DNA of 64,000 bases, taken from NCBI GenBank assembly GCA_031292555.1, contig JARLGV010000067.1, positions 1-64,000 on the forward strand. Direction: 5' to 3'. The notes under the pieces were generated by a model. That model was not told the origin of the DNA, did not search any database, and saw only the letters and a list, made by a program, of their open reading frames with translations. This stretch comes from Fimbriimonas sp. (lineage in GTDB: Bacteria; Armatimonadota; Fimbriimonadia; Fimbriimonadales; Fimbriimonadaceae). Positions 27,494-36,371 of the stretch are shown here, piece after piece. Each line of letters begins with the position of its first letter. The first letter of the stretch is position 1. The position numbers were made by a program, and so were the translations under genes.

Positions 27494-28501
27494 ATGAAGC
27501 GCTTCTTAACCGCCGCATCAATTCTGCTTAGCTTGGCCGGCCTTGGATACGGCCAAACGCTGAAGGACTACCTACGCGTCCGGAAAACAAACGGCATCGT
27601 CGAGTCGGTCGGCGTCGCGGCGCTTGAAACTCTGTTCGGAACTCGCACGTTCGAGATTCAAGGGGTCGTCAAGGGCAGTTTCAGCGTGGATCACCACACC
27701 TCCCTGCTCTTGGAGAAGACGGACGGCGACACGATGATGGTGGATGCCACCACGATCCCCGATTGGCTGGTCGGCACGGAAGCGCCGTGCCGACTAATCG
27801 TCAAGGCGACCAGGACGGAAGTAGACGGACCGCTCAAGGCAACGATGATCGCCGCGGCGCGCGAAGAAGAAGTTCAGCCGGTCGAGGCGGACTTGGTCGC
27901 GGCTGCGGCCAGGGCCGCGATGGCAAAGCACCGTGCCTCCACCTCTGCATCGAGGCACAAAGGCAATGTCCGTTACACGCCGAACATGAAGGCCCCTTCT
28001 CGGATCTGGACTTTGCCGGCCGACGAAGCGACCCCGTACTATGCGGCCTTCATCTTGAAGGACAATCCGCGCCTCAGCCCACGCGAAGCGACCCGGATCG
28101 CCCAAGGCGTGCTCGGATTCAGCCGCCGATATGGGGTCGACGCACGACTGATCGTGGCGATGATCGTCTGCGAGAGCGATTTCAACCCGAACGAGGTCAG
28201 CCGTGCCGGCGCCATGGGTCTGGGCCAGTTGATGCCGGACACGGTGAACGATTACGGGATCAACAACCCGTTCGATACGATCGACAACCTCTATGGGACG
28301 GTTCGCGAGATCCGGAGCCACATGGACAAGTATCGCAACGAGACAGGTGACGACTACCAGGCTCTCGTGCTGGGCCTTGCTGCCTATAACGCCGGAGAAG
28401 GCGCCGTCAAGCGGCACGGCGGCGTTCCACCCTACCGCGAGACCCAGAACTACGTTCGCAAGGTCATCAGCCTCTACTACCGCCTATGCGGCTACAAATA
28501 G
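27494..28501 (+). CDS. Exported lytic transglycosylase (SLT family)
   Basis: A 335-residue protein with a signal peptide (MKRFLTAASILLSLAGLGYGQ). Residues 22-130 are a small beta domain of unknown type, followed by a low-complexity linker rich in Ala, Lys and Ser. Residues about 195-335 are an SLT/lysozyme-like domain: MIVCESDFNPNEVSRAGAMGLGQLMP with catalytic Glu227, then ALVLGLAAYNAGEGAVKRHGG and YRETQNYVRKV. It would cleave peptidoglycan glycan strands in the periplasm. It begins 22 bases after the tRNA gene. Confidence 0.92.
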   Translation: MKRFLTAASILLSLAGLGYGQTLKDYLRVRKTNGIVESVGVAALETLFGTRTFEIQGVVKGSFSVDHHTSLLLEKTDGDTMMVDATTIPDWLVGTEAPCRLIVKATRTEVDGPLKATMIAAAREEEVQPVEADLVAAAARAAMAKHRASTSASRHKGNVRYTPNMKAPSRIWTLPADEATPYYAAFILKDNPRLSPREATRIAQGVLGFSRRYGVDARLIVAMIVCESDFNPNEVSRAGAMGLGQLMPDTVNDYGINNPFDTIDNLYGTVREIRSHMDKYRNETGDDYQALVLGLAAYNAGEGAVKRHGGVPPYRETQNYVRKVISLYYRLCGYK

Positions 28502-28623
28502 CCTTCAGAGGCAATCGTCTCGACCAGACTCGATCGCCTAGACCTTTTTGCGCGCTGGTTCCTCCGCCGCGTCTTGGTCGCGGACCCCTGACAAGCGCAT
28601 AATGAGCCAAGTAAGAGGGCTAT

Positions 28624-29202
28624 ATGCGAATGAGAACATTAACGATCGCAGGGGCAATGCTCCTGTTTGCCGGTATCGCTATCAGCGGTTGCAGTCACTC
28701 CGTCACGACCAGCGACGGGAGCAAGGTCACGTTTGAACCAGGCGGCAAGATCGAGACCACCGACGCCAAGGGTAACAAGGCCACCGTCAGCGGGAATGGC
28801 GACAAGATGACGATAGAGTCGGAAAACGGCAAGACGCAGTACGAAGCCACCAACGGAACCGTCAAGGCCCACGACGACAAGGGCAACTCCATGGAGATGG
28901 GAACCGGCGTCTCCGAAGCCGACCTCGGCGTGCCGTTCTATCCGGGAAGCGTGGAAACCAAGGACAGCATCAAATCGACGACCGACAAGGGCACGACCGT
29001 CATGTCGAATCGCACGACGACCGACGACCCGGCCAAGGTGTTGGAGTTCTATACCGGGAAGCTTGGCAAGCCAGAGACATCGGTAAACGCCAAGGACATG
29101 ACGATGGCGTCGTGGAAGGCAGGGAAGAAGTCGGAAACTCTTATGGTCAGCAAGGACGGTACGTCCAACAAGATCTCCCTGACCGTAGTTAACGAGAAGT
29201 AG
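28624..29202 (+). CDS. Lipoprotein with repeated charged segments
   Basis: A 192-residue protein with a signal peptide and lipobox ISGC (cysteine near residue 23). The mature part is polar and rich in Thr, Lys, Asp and Gly, with repeated strand-like words (TTSDGSKVTFEPGGKIETTDAKG, ENGKTQYEATNGTVKAHDDKG) that suggest a beta-structure with short repeats. The C-terminal 80 residues (VPFYPGSVETKD, DPAKVLEFYTGKLGKP) resemble domains seen in other small exported bacterial proteins, but I cannot name a function. A strong hairpin follows the stop. Confidence 0.8.
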   Translation: MRMRTLTIAGAMLLFAGIAISGCSHSVTTSDGSKVTFEPGGKIETTDAKGNKATVSGNGDKMTIESENGKTQYEATNGTVKAHDDKGNSMEMGTGVSEADLGVPFYPGSVETKDSIKSTTDKGTTVMSNRTTTDDPAKVLEFYTGKLGKPETSVNAKDMTMASWKAGKKSETLMVSKDGTSNKISLTVVNEK

Positions 29203-29217
29203 GAAGAGGTCGCCTGG

Positions 29218-29244
29218 GGCGCTCCGCGAGCATCGCGGGGCGCC
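29218..29244. terminator. GC-rich hairpin between convergent genes
   Basis: GGCGCTCCGCG (29218-29228) pairs with CGCGGGGCGCC (29234-29244) with one T-G wobble and a 5-base loop. It sits between the lipoprotein gene (plus) and the tautomerase-like gene (minus), where a two-way terminator is expected. There is no clear T-run, so termination strength is uncertain. Confidence 0.6.
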
Positions 29245-29252
29245 TCACAACG

Positions 29253-29603
29253 TTACTTCATATAGGTTTCGCTGTCCATCTCCCGAAGTTCTAGCGTGAC
29301 CTGAACAAGTCCCTCTTCGATGGAGGTGGCGAACTGCTCACGCATGATCACCATCATCGCTTGGGCGATCTCCCTTCGCTCTTCCACGGAGCGGCCACGG
29401 AGCAGCGCAATTTCGCAGTGGGCGAAACCGGGGGCGCCGCCGTCCCCCACGCACCAAACGCTTAGCAGCGAGTGGAACGACTTGATGGCGTAATCCGGGA
29501 TCGAATCGAACGCGGCCAGCCTGCCGGTCAGGGCCTCGAGAATATCGGGAACCTCTGCGTTCTCCGAAAGATCGGCGGTTGTTTCTAAGTGAATGTGCGG
29601 CAT
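29253..29603 (-). CDS. 5-carboxymethyl-2-hydroxymuconate isomerase (CHMI)-like tautomerase
   Basis: A 116-residue protein when started at ATG 29603, so the second residue is Pro (MPHIHLETTADL), as needed for the tautomerase superfamily where Pro2 is the catalytic base. The form MPHIxxExxxxL, the central GFAHCEIALLRGRSVEERREIAQAM and the length fit the CHMI (HpaF) family. In other bacteria it isomerises a product of homoprotocatechuate breakdown; no other genes of that pathway are in the window, so the substrate may differ. The longer frame to 29636 would hide the catalytic proline. Confidence 0.8.
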   Translation of the reverse strand: MPHIHLETTADLSENAEVPDILEALTGRLAAFDSIPDYAIKSFHSLLSVWCVGDGGAPGFAHCEIALLRGRSVEERREIAQAMMVIMREQFATSIEEGLVQVTLELREMDSETYMK

Positions 29604-29738
29604 CGTGCTTATTGTGGACACTGAGAACTGCGACAAAGCCGAAGTCGCGGTCCCAAGGACCTATCGTTTTTGCGAGGTCTGATTCGGAAGACCCACCGGC
29701 AAATGGCATGGCCGTAGCCTGTCGGACTCCTTCGAGTC

Positions 29739-30506
29739 CTACTCCGCGTCTTCGCGCGGAAGATACTCGAATGTGCTGAACCACCAAGCCGAGAGCGCGA
29801 CGAGAGCAACTGCGAAGCCGATCATCGCCATATAGCCGACGCTCGACGTCAGTGTGTTGTCGCCGGCAGTGGAGGTCAGCAGCCCCAGACCCTTGTTCCC
29901 GCCTTGCGAAGGGTGCTGTGCAATCGCCTGAAGGTAGCTATTGATGGAGAGGTAGCACATCTGTCCCGGCATATTCGGAACCATCGTCTCCCACCCAAAG
30001 GCGAAGAGCAGGCACATGATCATGGCCCGGTTGAACAGCAGTCCCAGGAACATGAAGAACGCCCCATAGGCGAAGGCGCCCACTACAATGGCCGCAATGT
30101 CCTTCGCGAGCGAGGCCCCCGCGCCGAGGCTCCCATAGACGCCGACCGACGCACAGACGGCGTTGAAACCGCCTAGGAACGAAACCACGAGTCCGCACGC
30201 CAGGTACCGGAACAGCAGCAATTTCCACCGGGGGACCGGTCGCGTCACCAGGTACACGATCGTCTTCTGCTCGATCTCCTGGGAAAGAATCGTCGATGTT
30301 AGGATCGCCGAGGTCAAGGCCAGGATGTGGAAGACGAGAATCGACGAGACAGTGCCGTACCGCTGCTCCAACGACGCATCGGGCTGGAAGGTCGACCACA
30401 GATGCCCGAAGCCGAACACGAGGAGAACCCCTAGGACAATCCAGGGCAGAAAGCGGCGCAAACGGAGATTCTCGCGCAACGCTTGAAAGAAGATTGCCTG
30501 CTCCAT
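29739..30506 (-). CDS. ABC-2 type transporter permease (second of two)
   Basis: A 255-residue membrane protein with about six membrane segments (FLPWIVLGVLLVFGFGHL, ILVFHILALTSAILTSTIL, LACGLVVSFLGGFNAVCASV, DIAAIVVGAFAYGAFFMFLGLLF, MAMIGFAVALVALSAWWF). IEQKTIVYLVTRPVPRWKLLLFRYLA is typical of ABC-2 permeases. Its start abuts the stop of the ATPase gene before it, and it is the last gene of a four-gene exporter cluster. Substrate unknown. Confidence 0.88.
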   Translation of the reverse strand: MEQAIFFQALRENLRLRRFLPWIVLGVLLVFGFGHLWSTFQPDASLEQRYGTVSSILVFHILALTSAILTSTILSQEIEQKTIVYLVTRPVPRWKLLLFRYLACGLVVSFLGGFNAVCASVGVYGSLGAGASLAKDIAAIVVGAFAYGAFFMFLGLLFNRAMIMCLLFAFGWETMVPNMPGQMCYLSINSYLQAIAQHPSQGGNKGLGLLTSTAGDNTLTSSVGYMAMIGFAVALVALSAWWFSTFEYLPREDAE

Positions 30507-31424
30507 CTATGCCTCCACCAGATACTTAAAGACGGACTCGAGGTTGTTGTCGGGGCTGCTTAGGCCGCGAACGAGCAAGCCACGCTCGAGAATCGCCGCC
30601 GAGAGGGCGTCGTAGAATGCAGCCGGCTCACGCACCTCGAGTTCGAGCGCCTCGCCCGATCGGTCGAACTTCATGCTGACGATGTTCGGTACCGATGCCA
30701 AAAGCTCGGCGGCACGTCGTGGTTCGTCGGTATCGATTCGAATCTGATGAGGGTGCTTGTCGATAAGCGATCGGATCACGCCGAGATCACCAGTGGCGAG
30801 GAGGCGTCCTCGGTGCAAAAGCAGCAGCGATCGGGTCATCTGCTCGACCTCGAACAGGATATGGGAACTCACCAGGATCCCCTTTCCGTTCTCGGCGAGG
30901 CCGTGGAGGAGATCCATGAACTCTCGTCGGCCAACCGGATCGAGACCGTTCAACGGTTCGTCGAGCAATATCAGGTCCGGATCGTGGAGCATCGCCTGGG
31001 CGAGCTTGATCCGTTGGCGCATGCCTTTCGAGTAGCCCGCGATTCGCCTTCCCGCCCGCTCCGTCATGCCGACCATGTCGATGACTTCGTCAGTGCGGCT
31101 GGCCGCTTTGGCGGCGCTCATACCGTCCAGCCGGGCCAGGTAGCGAACAAAATCGCGTCCCGAATAATGCTCGTAAAAATTATCGATCTCCGGGCAGTAA
31201 CCCATGCGGCGATAGACTTCGGGATTCGCGAAGGGCTGCAGTCCGAAGACCGTCAGCACCCCGGTCGTGGGTCGGAGTTGGCCGGTGATTAGGCGGATCA
31301 AAGTCGTCTTGCCTGCCCCGTTCATCCCCAGAAGGGCGGTGATGCCGGGACCGATCTCGCAGGTGACGTCATTCACGCCGATAACCTGGCCATACCATCG
31401 CGATACTTGAGAGGCGACGACCAT
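30507..31424 (-). CDS. ABC transporter ATPase (second of two)
   Basis: A 305-residue ATPase with Walker A GMNGAGKTTLIRL, signature YSKGMRQRIKLAQAML and Walker B DPDLILLDEPLNGLDPVGR, plus a C-terminal extension of about 80 residues seen in drug- and lipid-export ATPases. It overlaps the first permease gene by one base and abuts the second, so it is co-translated with both. It pairs with the ABC-2 permeases as an exporter; substrate unknown. Confidence 0.93.
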   Translation of the reverse strand: MVVASQVSRWYGQVIGVNDVTCEIGPGITALLGMNGAGKTTLIRLITGQLRPTTGVLTVFGLQPFANPEVYRRMGYCPEIDNFYEHYSGRDFVRYLARLDGMSAAKAASRTDEVIDMVGMTERAGRRIAGYSKGMRQRIKLAQAMLHDPDLILLDEPLNGLDPVGRREFMDLLHGLAENGKGILVSSHILFEVEQMTRSLLLLHRGRLLATGDLGVIRSLIDKHPHQIRIDTDEPRRAAELLASVPNIVSMKFDRSGEALELEVREPAAFYDALSAAILERGLLVRGLSSPDNNLESVFKYLVEA

Positions 31425-32380
31425 CAGCGCACCACCTCGACCGCACGGATCTGACTCCAGGCAAGCAGTACCGACCCGGCGCAGATTACGAGGAAGAGCG
31501 GAATGAACAAGAAGGTCGAGGGTTCGGGAACTTGCATCCGAGTGGACATCTGCCCGAGCTGAATCGGAAACTTGGGACTGCCGTTCGTGTGCAGGATGAT
31601 TTTTAGCATCCCAATCTGCAACCCATCTATCGACGCATAGAACAGGTTATTAACGATCGGAGGTACTTCGTTTCCGCCCATCGTCATCTGCGTGTGCACG
31701 AGTTCCATCAAGAGGGTCACGAAGTAAGAAATGAAGTAGACACCCGCAAATACCGCCCCGGCGAGCCTTCCCTGCTCGAACAGCGAACTGATCGCAAGCG
31801 TGATGCTCGCATAGAGCGTGCCCGGGATGAGGACCATGCCCATGAGTTGAACGAACAGCCACGGGTCCTGACTCCAGAAACCGTACGACCGGTAGCTCAT
31901 CAGGCAGTAGAGGTAGAAAACGACGGCAGGCACCGTTGTCACCAGGGTGATCGGGATGAAGATGCCGAGCCACTTGCCGATCACGTAATCGAGCTTTGTG
32001 CAGGGCTTGCTGAGGTAGACCAGCAGCGCCTTGGCTCGATTATCGTTCGCAATACTCCCCGCGCCCGTCAGCAAGGCGAGAATGAAGAGGAATAGCTGAC
32101 TTTCGGAGAAGGCATTCAGAAACTGGTCTTTCCACACCAACCCCTTGAGCAGCGACACCTGCTGACCCATCGGATTCGCGGCAGCGAGTGTGTCGTTCAC
32201 ATAGAAAATGATCAGCAGGATGCCGTACCAGAAGCAGGAGAACGTCGACCAGACCCAAAATCCGCGCTTCTTGGTCGATAGCCGCATCGACATCTTGGCG
32301 ATCGCCCACCATCGGTTGACCGGCGGCTCAAGCGGCCCGTCGTAATTGCGGTACGTTAGGTCGGCGATTGGCGAGGCCAT
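31424..32380 (-). CDS. ABC-2 type transporter permease (first of two)
   Basis: A 318-residue membrane protein. The N-terminal cytoplasmic part (ADLTYRNYDGPLEPPVNRWWAIAKMSMRL) leads into about six membrane segments (WSTFSCFWYGILLIIFYV, FLFILALLTGAGSIAND, IFIPITLVTTVPAVVFYLYCLM, FLFIPLFLVICAGSVLLAWS). NRAKALLVYLSKPCTKLDYVIGKWLG matches the conserved cytoplasmic segment of ABC-2 permeases. The reading NYDGP at the start is common in permeases next to such ATPases in several phyla. It lies between the two ATPase genes. Confidence 0.88.
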   Translation of the reverse strand: MASPIADLTYRNYDGPLEPPVNRWWAIAKMSMRLSTKKRGFWVWSTFSCFWYGILLIIFYVNDTLAAANPMGQQVSLLKGLVWKDQFLNAFSESQLFLFILALLTGAGSIANDNRAKALLVYLSKPCTKLDYVIGKWLGIFIPITLVTTVPAVVFYLYCLMSYRSYGFWSQDPWLFVQLMGMVLIPGTLYASITLAISSLFEQGRLAGAVFAGVYFISYFVTLLMELVHTQMTMGGNEVPPIVNNLFYASIDGLQIGMLKIILHTNGSPKFPIQLGQMSTRMQVPEPSTFLFIPLFLVICAGSVLLAWSQIRAVEVVR

Positions 32381-32422
32381 CAGGAAATCCCTCCCCTTGG
32401 CGCTTGAACGTTCTTTGCGGAG

Positions 32423-33343
32423 TTACTTCGCACTGATTGCCTCCAAAAATGCGTCTTCCAACGACCTTTCGGCGACGATATATCCCCGAATCTGGGCGCC
32501 GCTCTCCTTAGCCGCCTGCATGGCGATCTTGGCGATCTCCTCGGGCAGGCCAGGCATTTGAATGCGGTACGTCGACCGCTTCGGAGGCTGAACGACTGCT
32601 CCCTTGTCCATCATCGCCTGAACGAATCTGGGAGAGTTTTCGCGCAGTTCGACGTCAACCGGCCGGCCCTCGATCTTCTTCAGGTCGCGTATCGTGCCCT
32701 GGGCGCGAAGTTGTCCCTGCATCACCACGATCACCCGGTCGCACACGCGTTCGATATCTGGCAAAAGGTGGGAGCTGACCAGCACGCTCAAGCCCTTGCC
32801 GTGCGACACCGACCGGACCAGTTCGAGCATTTCGATCCGACCCGCCGGGTCGAGACCGTTCGTCGGTTCATCGAGAAGCAGAAGTTTCGGTCCGTGTACC
32901 AACGCTTGGGCCAGCTTGATTCGCTGTTTCATGCCCGTCGAATACGTCTCGACGTTTCGGTATCGCGCTTCACCCAGGCCACAGTAGTCCAGCACTTCGT
33001 GGGCTCGACGAACTGCCTGGTCGCCCGGCATGCCGGCCAGTTCTCCTGCGTAGGCAACGAACTGGACGGCCGTCGTCCCGGGGATGTGGCAGTCCTGTTC
33101 CGGCATCAGGCCGACTTTCTGCCGAATCGATGCGCCCGCCGTCTGGATGTCGAAACCAAGGACGGTCGCCGAACCGGACGTCGGCTTGACGAAGCCCAGG
33201 ATTGTTTTGATAAGGGTCGTCTTTCCGGCGCCATTGGGACCGAGTAGGCCGGTGCACCCTTCAGGAATCTCGCAGGTGAGACCACTTAGAGCCGTAAAAT
33301 TTCCATAACGGACAACCAGGTTTTGGATAATTGCAACGCTCAC
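32423..33343 (-). CDS. ABC transporter ATPase (first of two)
   Basis: A 306-residue ATPase if it starts at the GTG at 33343 (VSVAIIQNLVVRYGNFTALSG); a longer frame begins at 33442 but adds about 33 residues with no family character. It has Walker A GPNGAGKTTLIKT, signature YSTGMKQRIKLAQALV and Walker B GPKLLLLDEPTNGLDPAGR. It is the first gene of a cluster of two ATPases and two permeases in alternating order, which may form one or two exporters. Confidence 0.9.
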   Translation of the reverse strand: MSVAIIQNLVVRYGNFTALSGLTCEIPEGCTGLLGPNGAGKTTLIKTILGFVKPTSGSATVLGFDIQTAGASIRQKVGLMPEQDCHIPGTTAVQFVAYAGELAGMPGDQAVRRAHEVLDYCGLGEARYRNVETYSTGMKQRIKLAQALVHGPKLLLLDEPTNGLDPAGRIEMLELVRSVSHGKGLSVLVSSHLLPDIERVCDRVIVVMQGQLRAQGTIRDLKKIEGRPVDVELRENSPRFVQAMMDKGAVVQPPKRSTYRIQMPGLPEEIAKIAMQAAKESGAQIRGYIVAERSLEDAFLEAISAK

Positions 33344-33520
33344 GGATTGATGAGAATACTTCGCATTCCTACGATTCGTTTCACCCGGTTTCAAAAACCG
33401 CACATTCCGACTGCTCCACCTCTGGAGCTTCGGGGCGCCCAAAGTGCGGCTGGTCGGACTTTCCTCCGACCAAAGCCACTGGCTATCCGCGAATTCGGTT
33501 CACTCGCACTAGAGGTCCCG

Positions 33521-33691
33521 ATGGAAGTTCTTGAATTCCTGTTCAACTTGTTCGCCGAGGCGTTTTTCGAGTGGCTCCTATCCGTGATCATAGAAGGCCT
33601 TTTCCGCCTCCTACTGTCAGTCGTAACCCAGTCCATACGACTCGTGGTAGCAGCGGCCGCCAGGTCGAAGCCACGGCTTGGCGTGAATTGA
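33521..33691 (+). CDS. Small hydrophobic/amphipathic protein (56 residues)
   Basis: ATG 33521 follows AGAGGTCCCG, a fair ribosome binding site. The product MEVLEFLFNLFAEAFFEWLL... has one long hydrophobic or amphipathic helix of about 40 residues (through LLLSVVTQSIRLVVAAAA) and a basic C-terminus. No family recognised. It is short, so chance cannot be excluded, but composition and start look better than those of neighbouring frames. It is divergent from the ABC cluster. Confidence 0.45.
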   Translation: MEVLEFLFNLFAEAFFEWLLSVIIEGLFRLLLSVVTQSIRLVVAAAARSKPRLGVN

Positions 33692-33845
33692 GCTCTGGTG
33701 AGCGTCGATAGACACTACGAGACTCGCGAGAGGGCCCCGTCATACCAAGTCGCACGCCAGACACTCCGCGACTCCGTTCTTCTCCCAGCGCGGTGGACGA
33801 TGTCGCGCAGCGACAGGAGAAGCGGTAGATCCGTGTTACTCCAAA

Positions 33846-33905
33846 AGTCCGCATCTCCGGTATATCCGAAGCAAGGCGAGGTGTTGCGCCGAAGGTGCGT
33901 CCCAA
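33846..33905 (-). repeat. Possible third, shorter copy of the dispersed repeat
   Basis: Read on the minus strand this stretch contains CTTCGGCGCAACACCTCGCC, then CGGATATACCGGAGATGCGG, which resemble the two ends of the repeat at 25.5 and 62.6 kb, while the central hairpin is absent. It has small stems GGCG (33875-33878) with CGCC (33887-33890) and CGG-ATATA-CCG. The similarity is weak and the relation is tentative. Confidence 0.25.
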
Positions 33906-33975
33906 TCTCAGGCGAGATGCATGCAAAGAGGCGTTACAGGTCGCTCGGCGACGGAAAGGGGGGTTAACTAGCCGT

Positions 33976-35568
33976 ATGCGCGAAACGGCATGTGACGTGT
34001 TGGTCGTGGGCGGGGGAACGGGAGGCTGCGCTGCGGCGATGGCGGCCTGTTCACTTGGGATGCGCGTCATTCTGACCGAAGAAACGGACTGGATCGGTGG
34101 GCAACTGACTTCGCAGGCGGTCCCTCCGGACGAACACCCGTGGATCGAGCAGTTCGGCTGTACCACCAGATACCGTGCATTTAGAAACGGCGTCCGTCGC
34201 TTCTATCGGGACAACATGCCCCTTACCGGAGAGGCGCTTTCCGACCCGGCGCTGAATCCGGGCGGCGGATGGGTCAGCCGGCTCTGTCACGAACCGCGAA
34301 TCGGCTGGCAGGTGCTCAACCAGATGCTCCAACCGGCGATCAGCCGGGGACTTCTCGATATACGACTCCATACCGTCGTCAGCGCGGCCGCCACTGACGG
34401 AGATCGAGTCACTGCCGTAAGCCTGTTCAACCGCCTCGACGATTCCGAGACCATCGTTATTCCCAAGTTCGTCCTTGACGCGACCGAGCTTGGCGACTTA
34501 CTGCCGATGACGCATACAGAGTACGCGGTCGGCGCCGAATCCCGCGCCCAAACGAATGAGCCGAATGCGGTCGACGGTCCTGAGGAGCCGTCAAACCTCC
34601 AGGGCCTCACCTGGGTTTTCGCAATGGCGTACGATGAGGGCTCCCACCGGATCATCGACAAACCCGAGCAGTACGAGCGTTGGAAGGCCTTTCAGCCGAG
34701 CTTCTGGCCCGGCCCGCTGATCGGATTCGACGATTTGAACCCGCACACCGGCGAGAGGCGCCACATTCCGATGTTCTCCGGCAAGCAAGTGGCGTGGTAC
34801 GGTGGGGACTTCGGGCTGTTCACCTACCGCCAGATTGTGCGGCCAGCCAACTTCCAGACCGATCCGGCCGCTCACCCGGTGACGATTGTTAATTGGCCAA
34901 TGAACGACTACTTCGTCGACTCTATCGTGGACGTCGAAGAGACGCAGAAGGAGGTCCGCCTTCTGGATGCGAAGCAGCTATCCCTAAGCCTGCTCTATTG
35001 GCTCCAGACAGAAGCGCCGAGGCACGACGAAGGCGTCGGATATCCAGGATTGTACATGCGCCCGGACATAACCGGTACCGCCGACGGGTTCGCCAAGACA
35101 CCATATGTGAGGGAATCTAGGCGGATTCAAGCCCGGTTTACGATCCTCGAACAACATATCGCGGCATACACCAACCCAGGGCTGGATCGCGCTCCGAGTT
35201 ATGTGGACTCGGTTGGAGTGGGCAGCTACCGCATCGACCTTCATCCGACTACGGGCGGGAAAAGCTACCTCGATACGAGTACGCTCCCGTTCGAAATCCC
35301 ATTGGGCGCTCTTGTGCCGGTTCGGATGACGAACCTGATCCCCGCATGCAAGAACCTGGGAGTCACCCATATCACCAACGGTTGCTATCGCCTGCACCCG
35401 GTAGAATGGAACATCGGCGAGGCGGCGGGCACACTGGCGGCTTACTGTATCCAGCATGATCGCACCCCTCAGCAAGTCCATGAATCACCCGAATTAACCG
35501 GTGAAATTCAGAGGATGGTGCAGCGGCAGGGGGTCGAAATACGGTGGCCGAAGCTGAAAGCCCTATGA
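33976..35568 (+). CDS. FAD-dependent oxidoreductase (PF12831-type)
   Basis: A 530-residue protein from ATG 33976. The N-terminus CDVLVVGGGTGGCAAAMAACSLGMRVILTEE is a dinucleotide-binding fold (GxGxxG) followed by the acidic residue that binds the ribose; WIGGQLTSQAVPPDEHPWIE follows as in the FAD-dependent family PF12831. The C-terminus NLIPACKNLGVTHITNGCYRLHPVEWNIGEAAG contains the second FAD site (cf. NxxxAGxxxG). The reaction is unknown; relatives occur near sugar- and glycan-degradation genes. The longer frame to 33895 runs into repeat-like sequence and is not preferred. Confidence 0.88.
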   Translation: MRETACDVLVVGGGTGGCAAAMAACSLGMRVILTEETDWIGGQLTSQAVPPDEHPWIEQFGCTTRYRAFRNGVRRFYRDNMPLTGEALSDPALNPGGGWVSRLCHEPRIGWQVLNQMLQPAISRGLLDIRLHTVVSAAATDGDRVTAVSLFNRLDDSETIVIPKFVLDATELGDLLPMTHTEYAVGAESRAQTNEPNAVDGPEEPSNLQGLTWVFAMAYDEGSHRIIDKPEQYERWKAFQPSFWPGPLIGFDDLNPHTGERRHIPMFSGKQVAWYGGDFGLFTYRQIVRPANFQTDPAAHPVTIVNWPMNDYFVDSIVDVEETQKEVRLLDAKQLSLSLLYWLQTEAPRHDEGVGYPGLYMRPDITGTADGFAKTPYVRESRRIQARFTILEQHIAAYTNPGLDRAPSYVDSVGVGSYRIDLHPTTGGKSYLDTSTLPFEIPLGALVPVRMTNLIPACKNLGVTHITNGCYRLHPVEWNIGEAAGTLAAYCIQHDRTPQQVHESPELTGEIQRMVQRQGVEIRWPKLKAL

Positions 35569-35721
35569 TTTGCGGCCAGATCGCGTGACCGAAGGTATCT
35601 GTGTTGCAGGTGGATGCGTATACTGTTAGAACCGGGTGTTCCATAGGCGAACGAATGAGCGAGACCATTCTTTGGATTCGCGCCATCGTTCGTGGCCACC
35701 GGCCACGGAGGGCTTAAGAGA

Positions 35722-35922
35722 ATGCTGGTGCTCACGCGAAAAGTCGGTCAGAGCATCGTAATAGGCGACGAGATTGAGGTGGTAGTCCTGGAAGTGAGAG
35801 GCGAGCAAGTGCGAGTTGGCATCAGAGCGCCCAAAACCGTCTCCGTCCACCGTAAGGAAATCTACGAGCAGATTCACGATGACCCACCCAGTGGATCCGA
35901 ACAACCCGACAACAAGCCCTGA
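35722..35922 (+). CDS. csrA: Carbon storage regulator CsrA
   Basis: A 66-residue protein from ATG 35722, behind an upstream [56 protein letters not shown] is the full conserved CsrA/RsmA fold, including the Leu4/Arg6 and the C-terminal VHRxEI RNA-binding residues. CsrA binds GGA motifs in mRNA leaders and represses or stabilises them. It overlaps the next gene by 44 bases, so the two are probably co-translated. The usual fliW and flagellin neighbours are not present. Confidence 0.96.
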   Translation: MLVLTRKVGQSIVIGDEIEVVVLEVRGEQVRVGIRAPKTVSVHRKEIYEQIHDDPPSGSEQPDNKP

Positions 35923-36364
35923 CGGGGCCGTACCGGCCCAGGCTCCAAAGCGCTTCGCTGTTTCCCTGCCCTGTGGAATCACGATGTTTGGCTGCGCTGC
36001 CGGGTACGGCGGCTACTTCGCTTGGTTCAAGGGCGCCCATGGCTCTGTGCCGGTGGACATTCTCTTGGGCGTGCCGGCCATAGCGACGATTGCCTTTGTG
36101 TTGGCTGGCGAAGCGTTCCCGCCGCTTCTGGCCTCCCAGAGAATCGGGTTTCCATTGACAGTGACCCTCCCGATCGTATTCAATTCTTTCGTTTTTCTGA
36201 CGGCGATTCTGCTGACAAGCACTGGAAACAGCCTCATCGCTCCCTACGAGCAGTTGGCGGTTGCGAAGTTCTGGCAGATGCCCGGCGTTCTGGCACTGGT
36301 TACGTTCACCCAAATCGTCTGCCTCTCGGCGCTTGCAATTCTGAAGCGCGGGCAGACAAGCTGA
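35879..36364 (+). CDS. Four-helix membrane protein, unknown
   Basis: A 161-residue protein from ATG 35879. A polar N-terminus ([21 protein letters not shown]) is followed by four membrane segments ([72 protein letters not shown]). No family recognised. It begins inside csrA in another frame and ends eight bases before ribF, so it is a likely member of the csrA-ribF transcript. Confidence 0.7.
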   Translation: MTHPVDPNNPTTSPDGAVPAQAPKRFAVSLPCGITMFGCAAGYGGYFAWFKGAHGSVPVDILLGVPAIATIAFVLAGEAFPPLLASQRIGFPLTVTLPIVFNSFVFLTAILLTSTGNSLIAPYEQLAVAKFWQMPGVLALVTFTQIVCLSALAILKRGQTS

Positions 36365-36371
36365 ATTCGCG

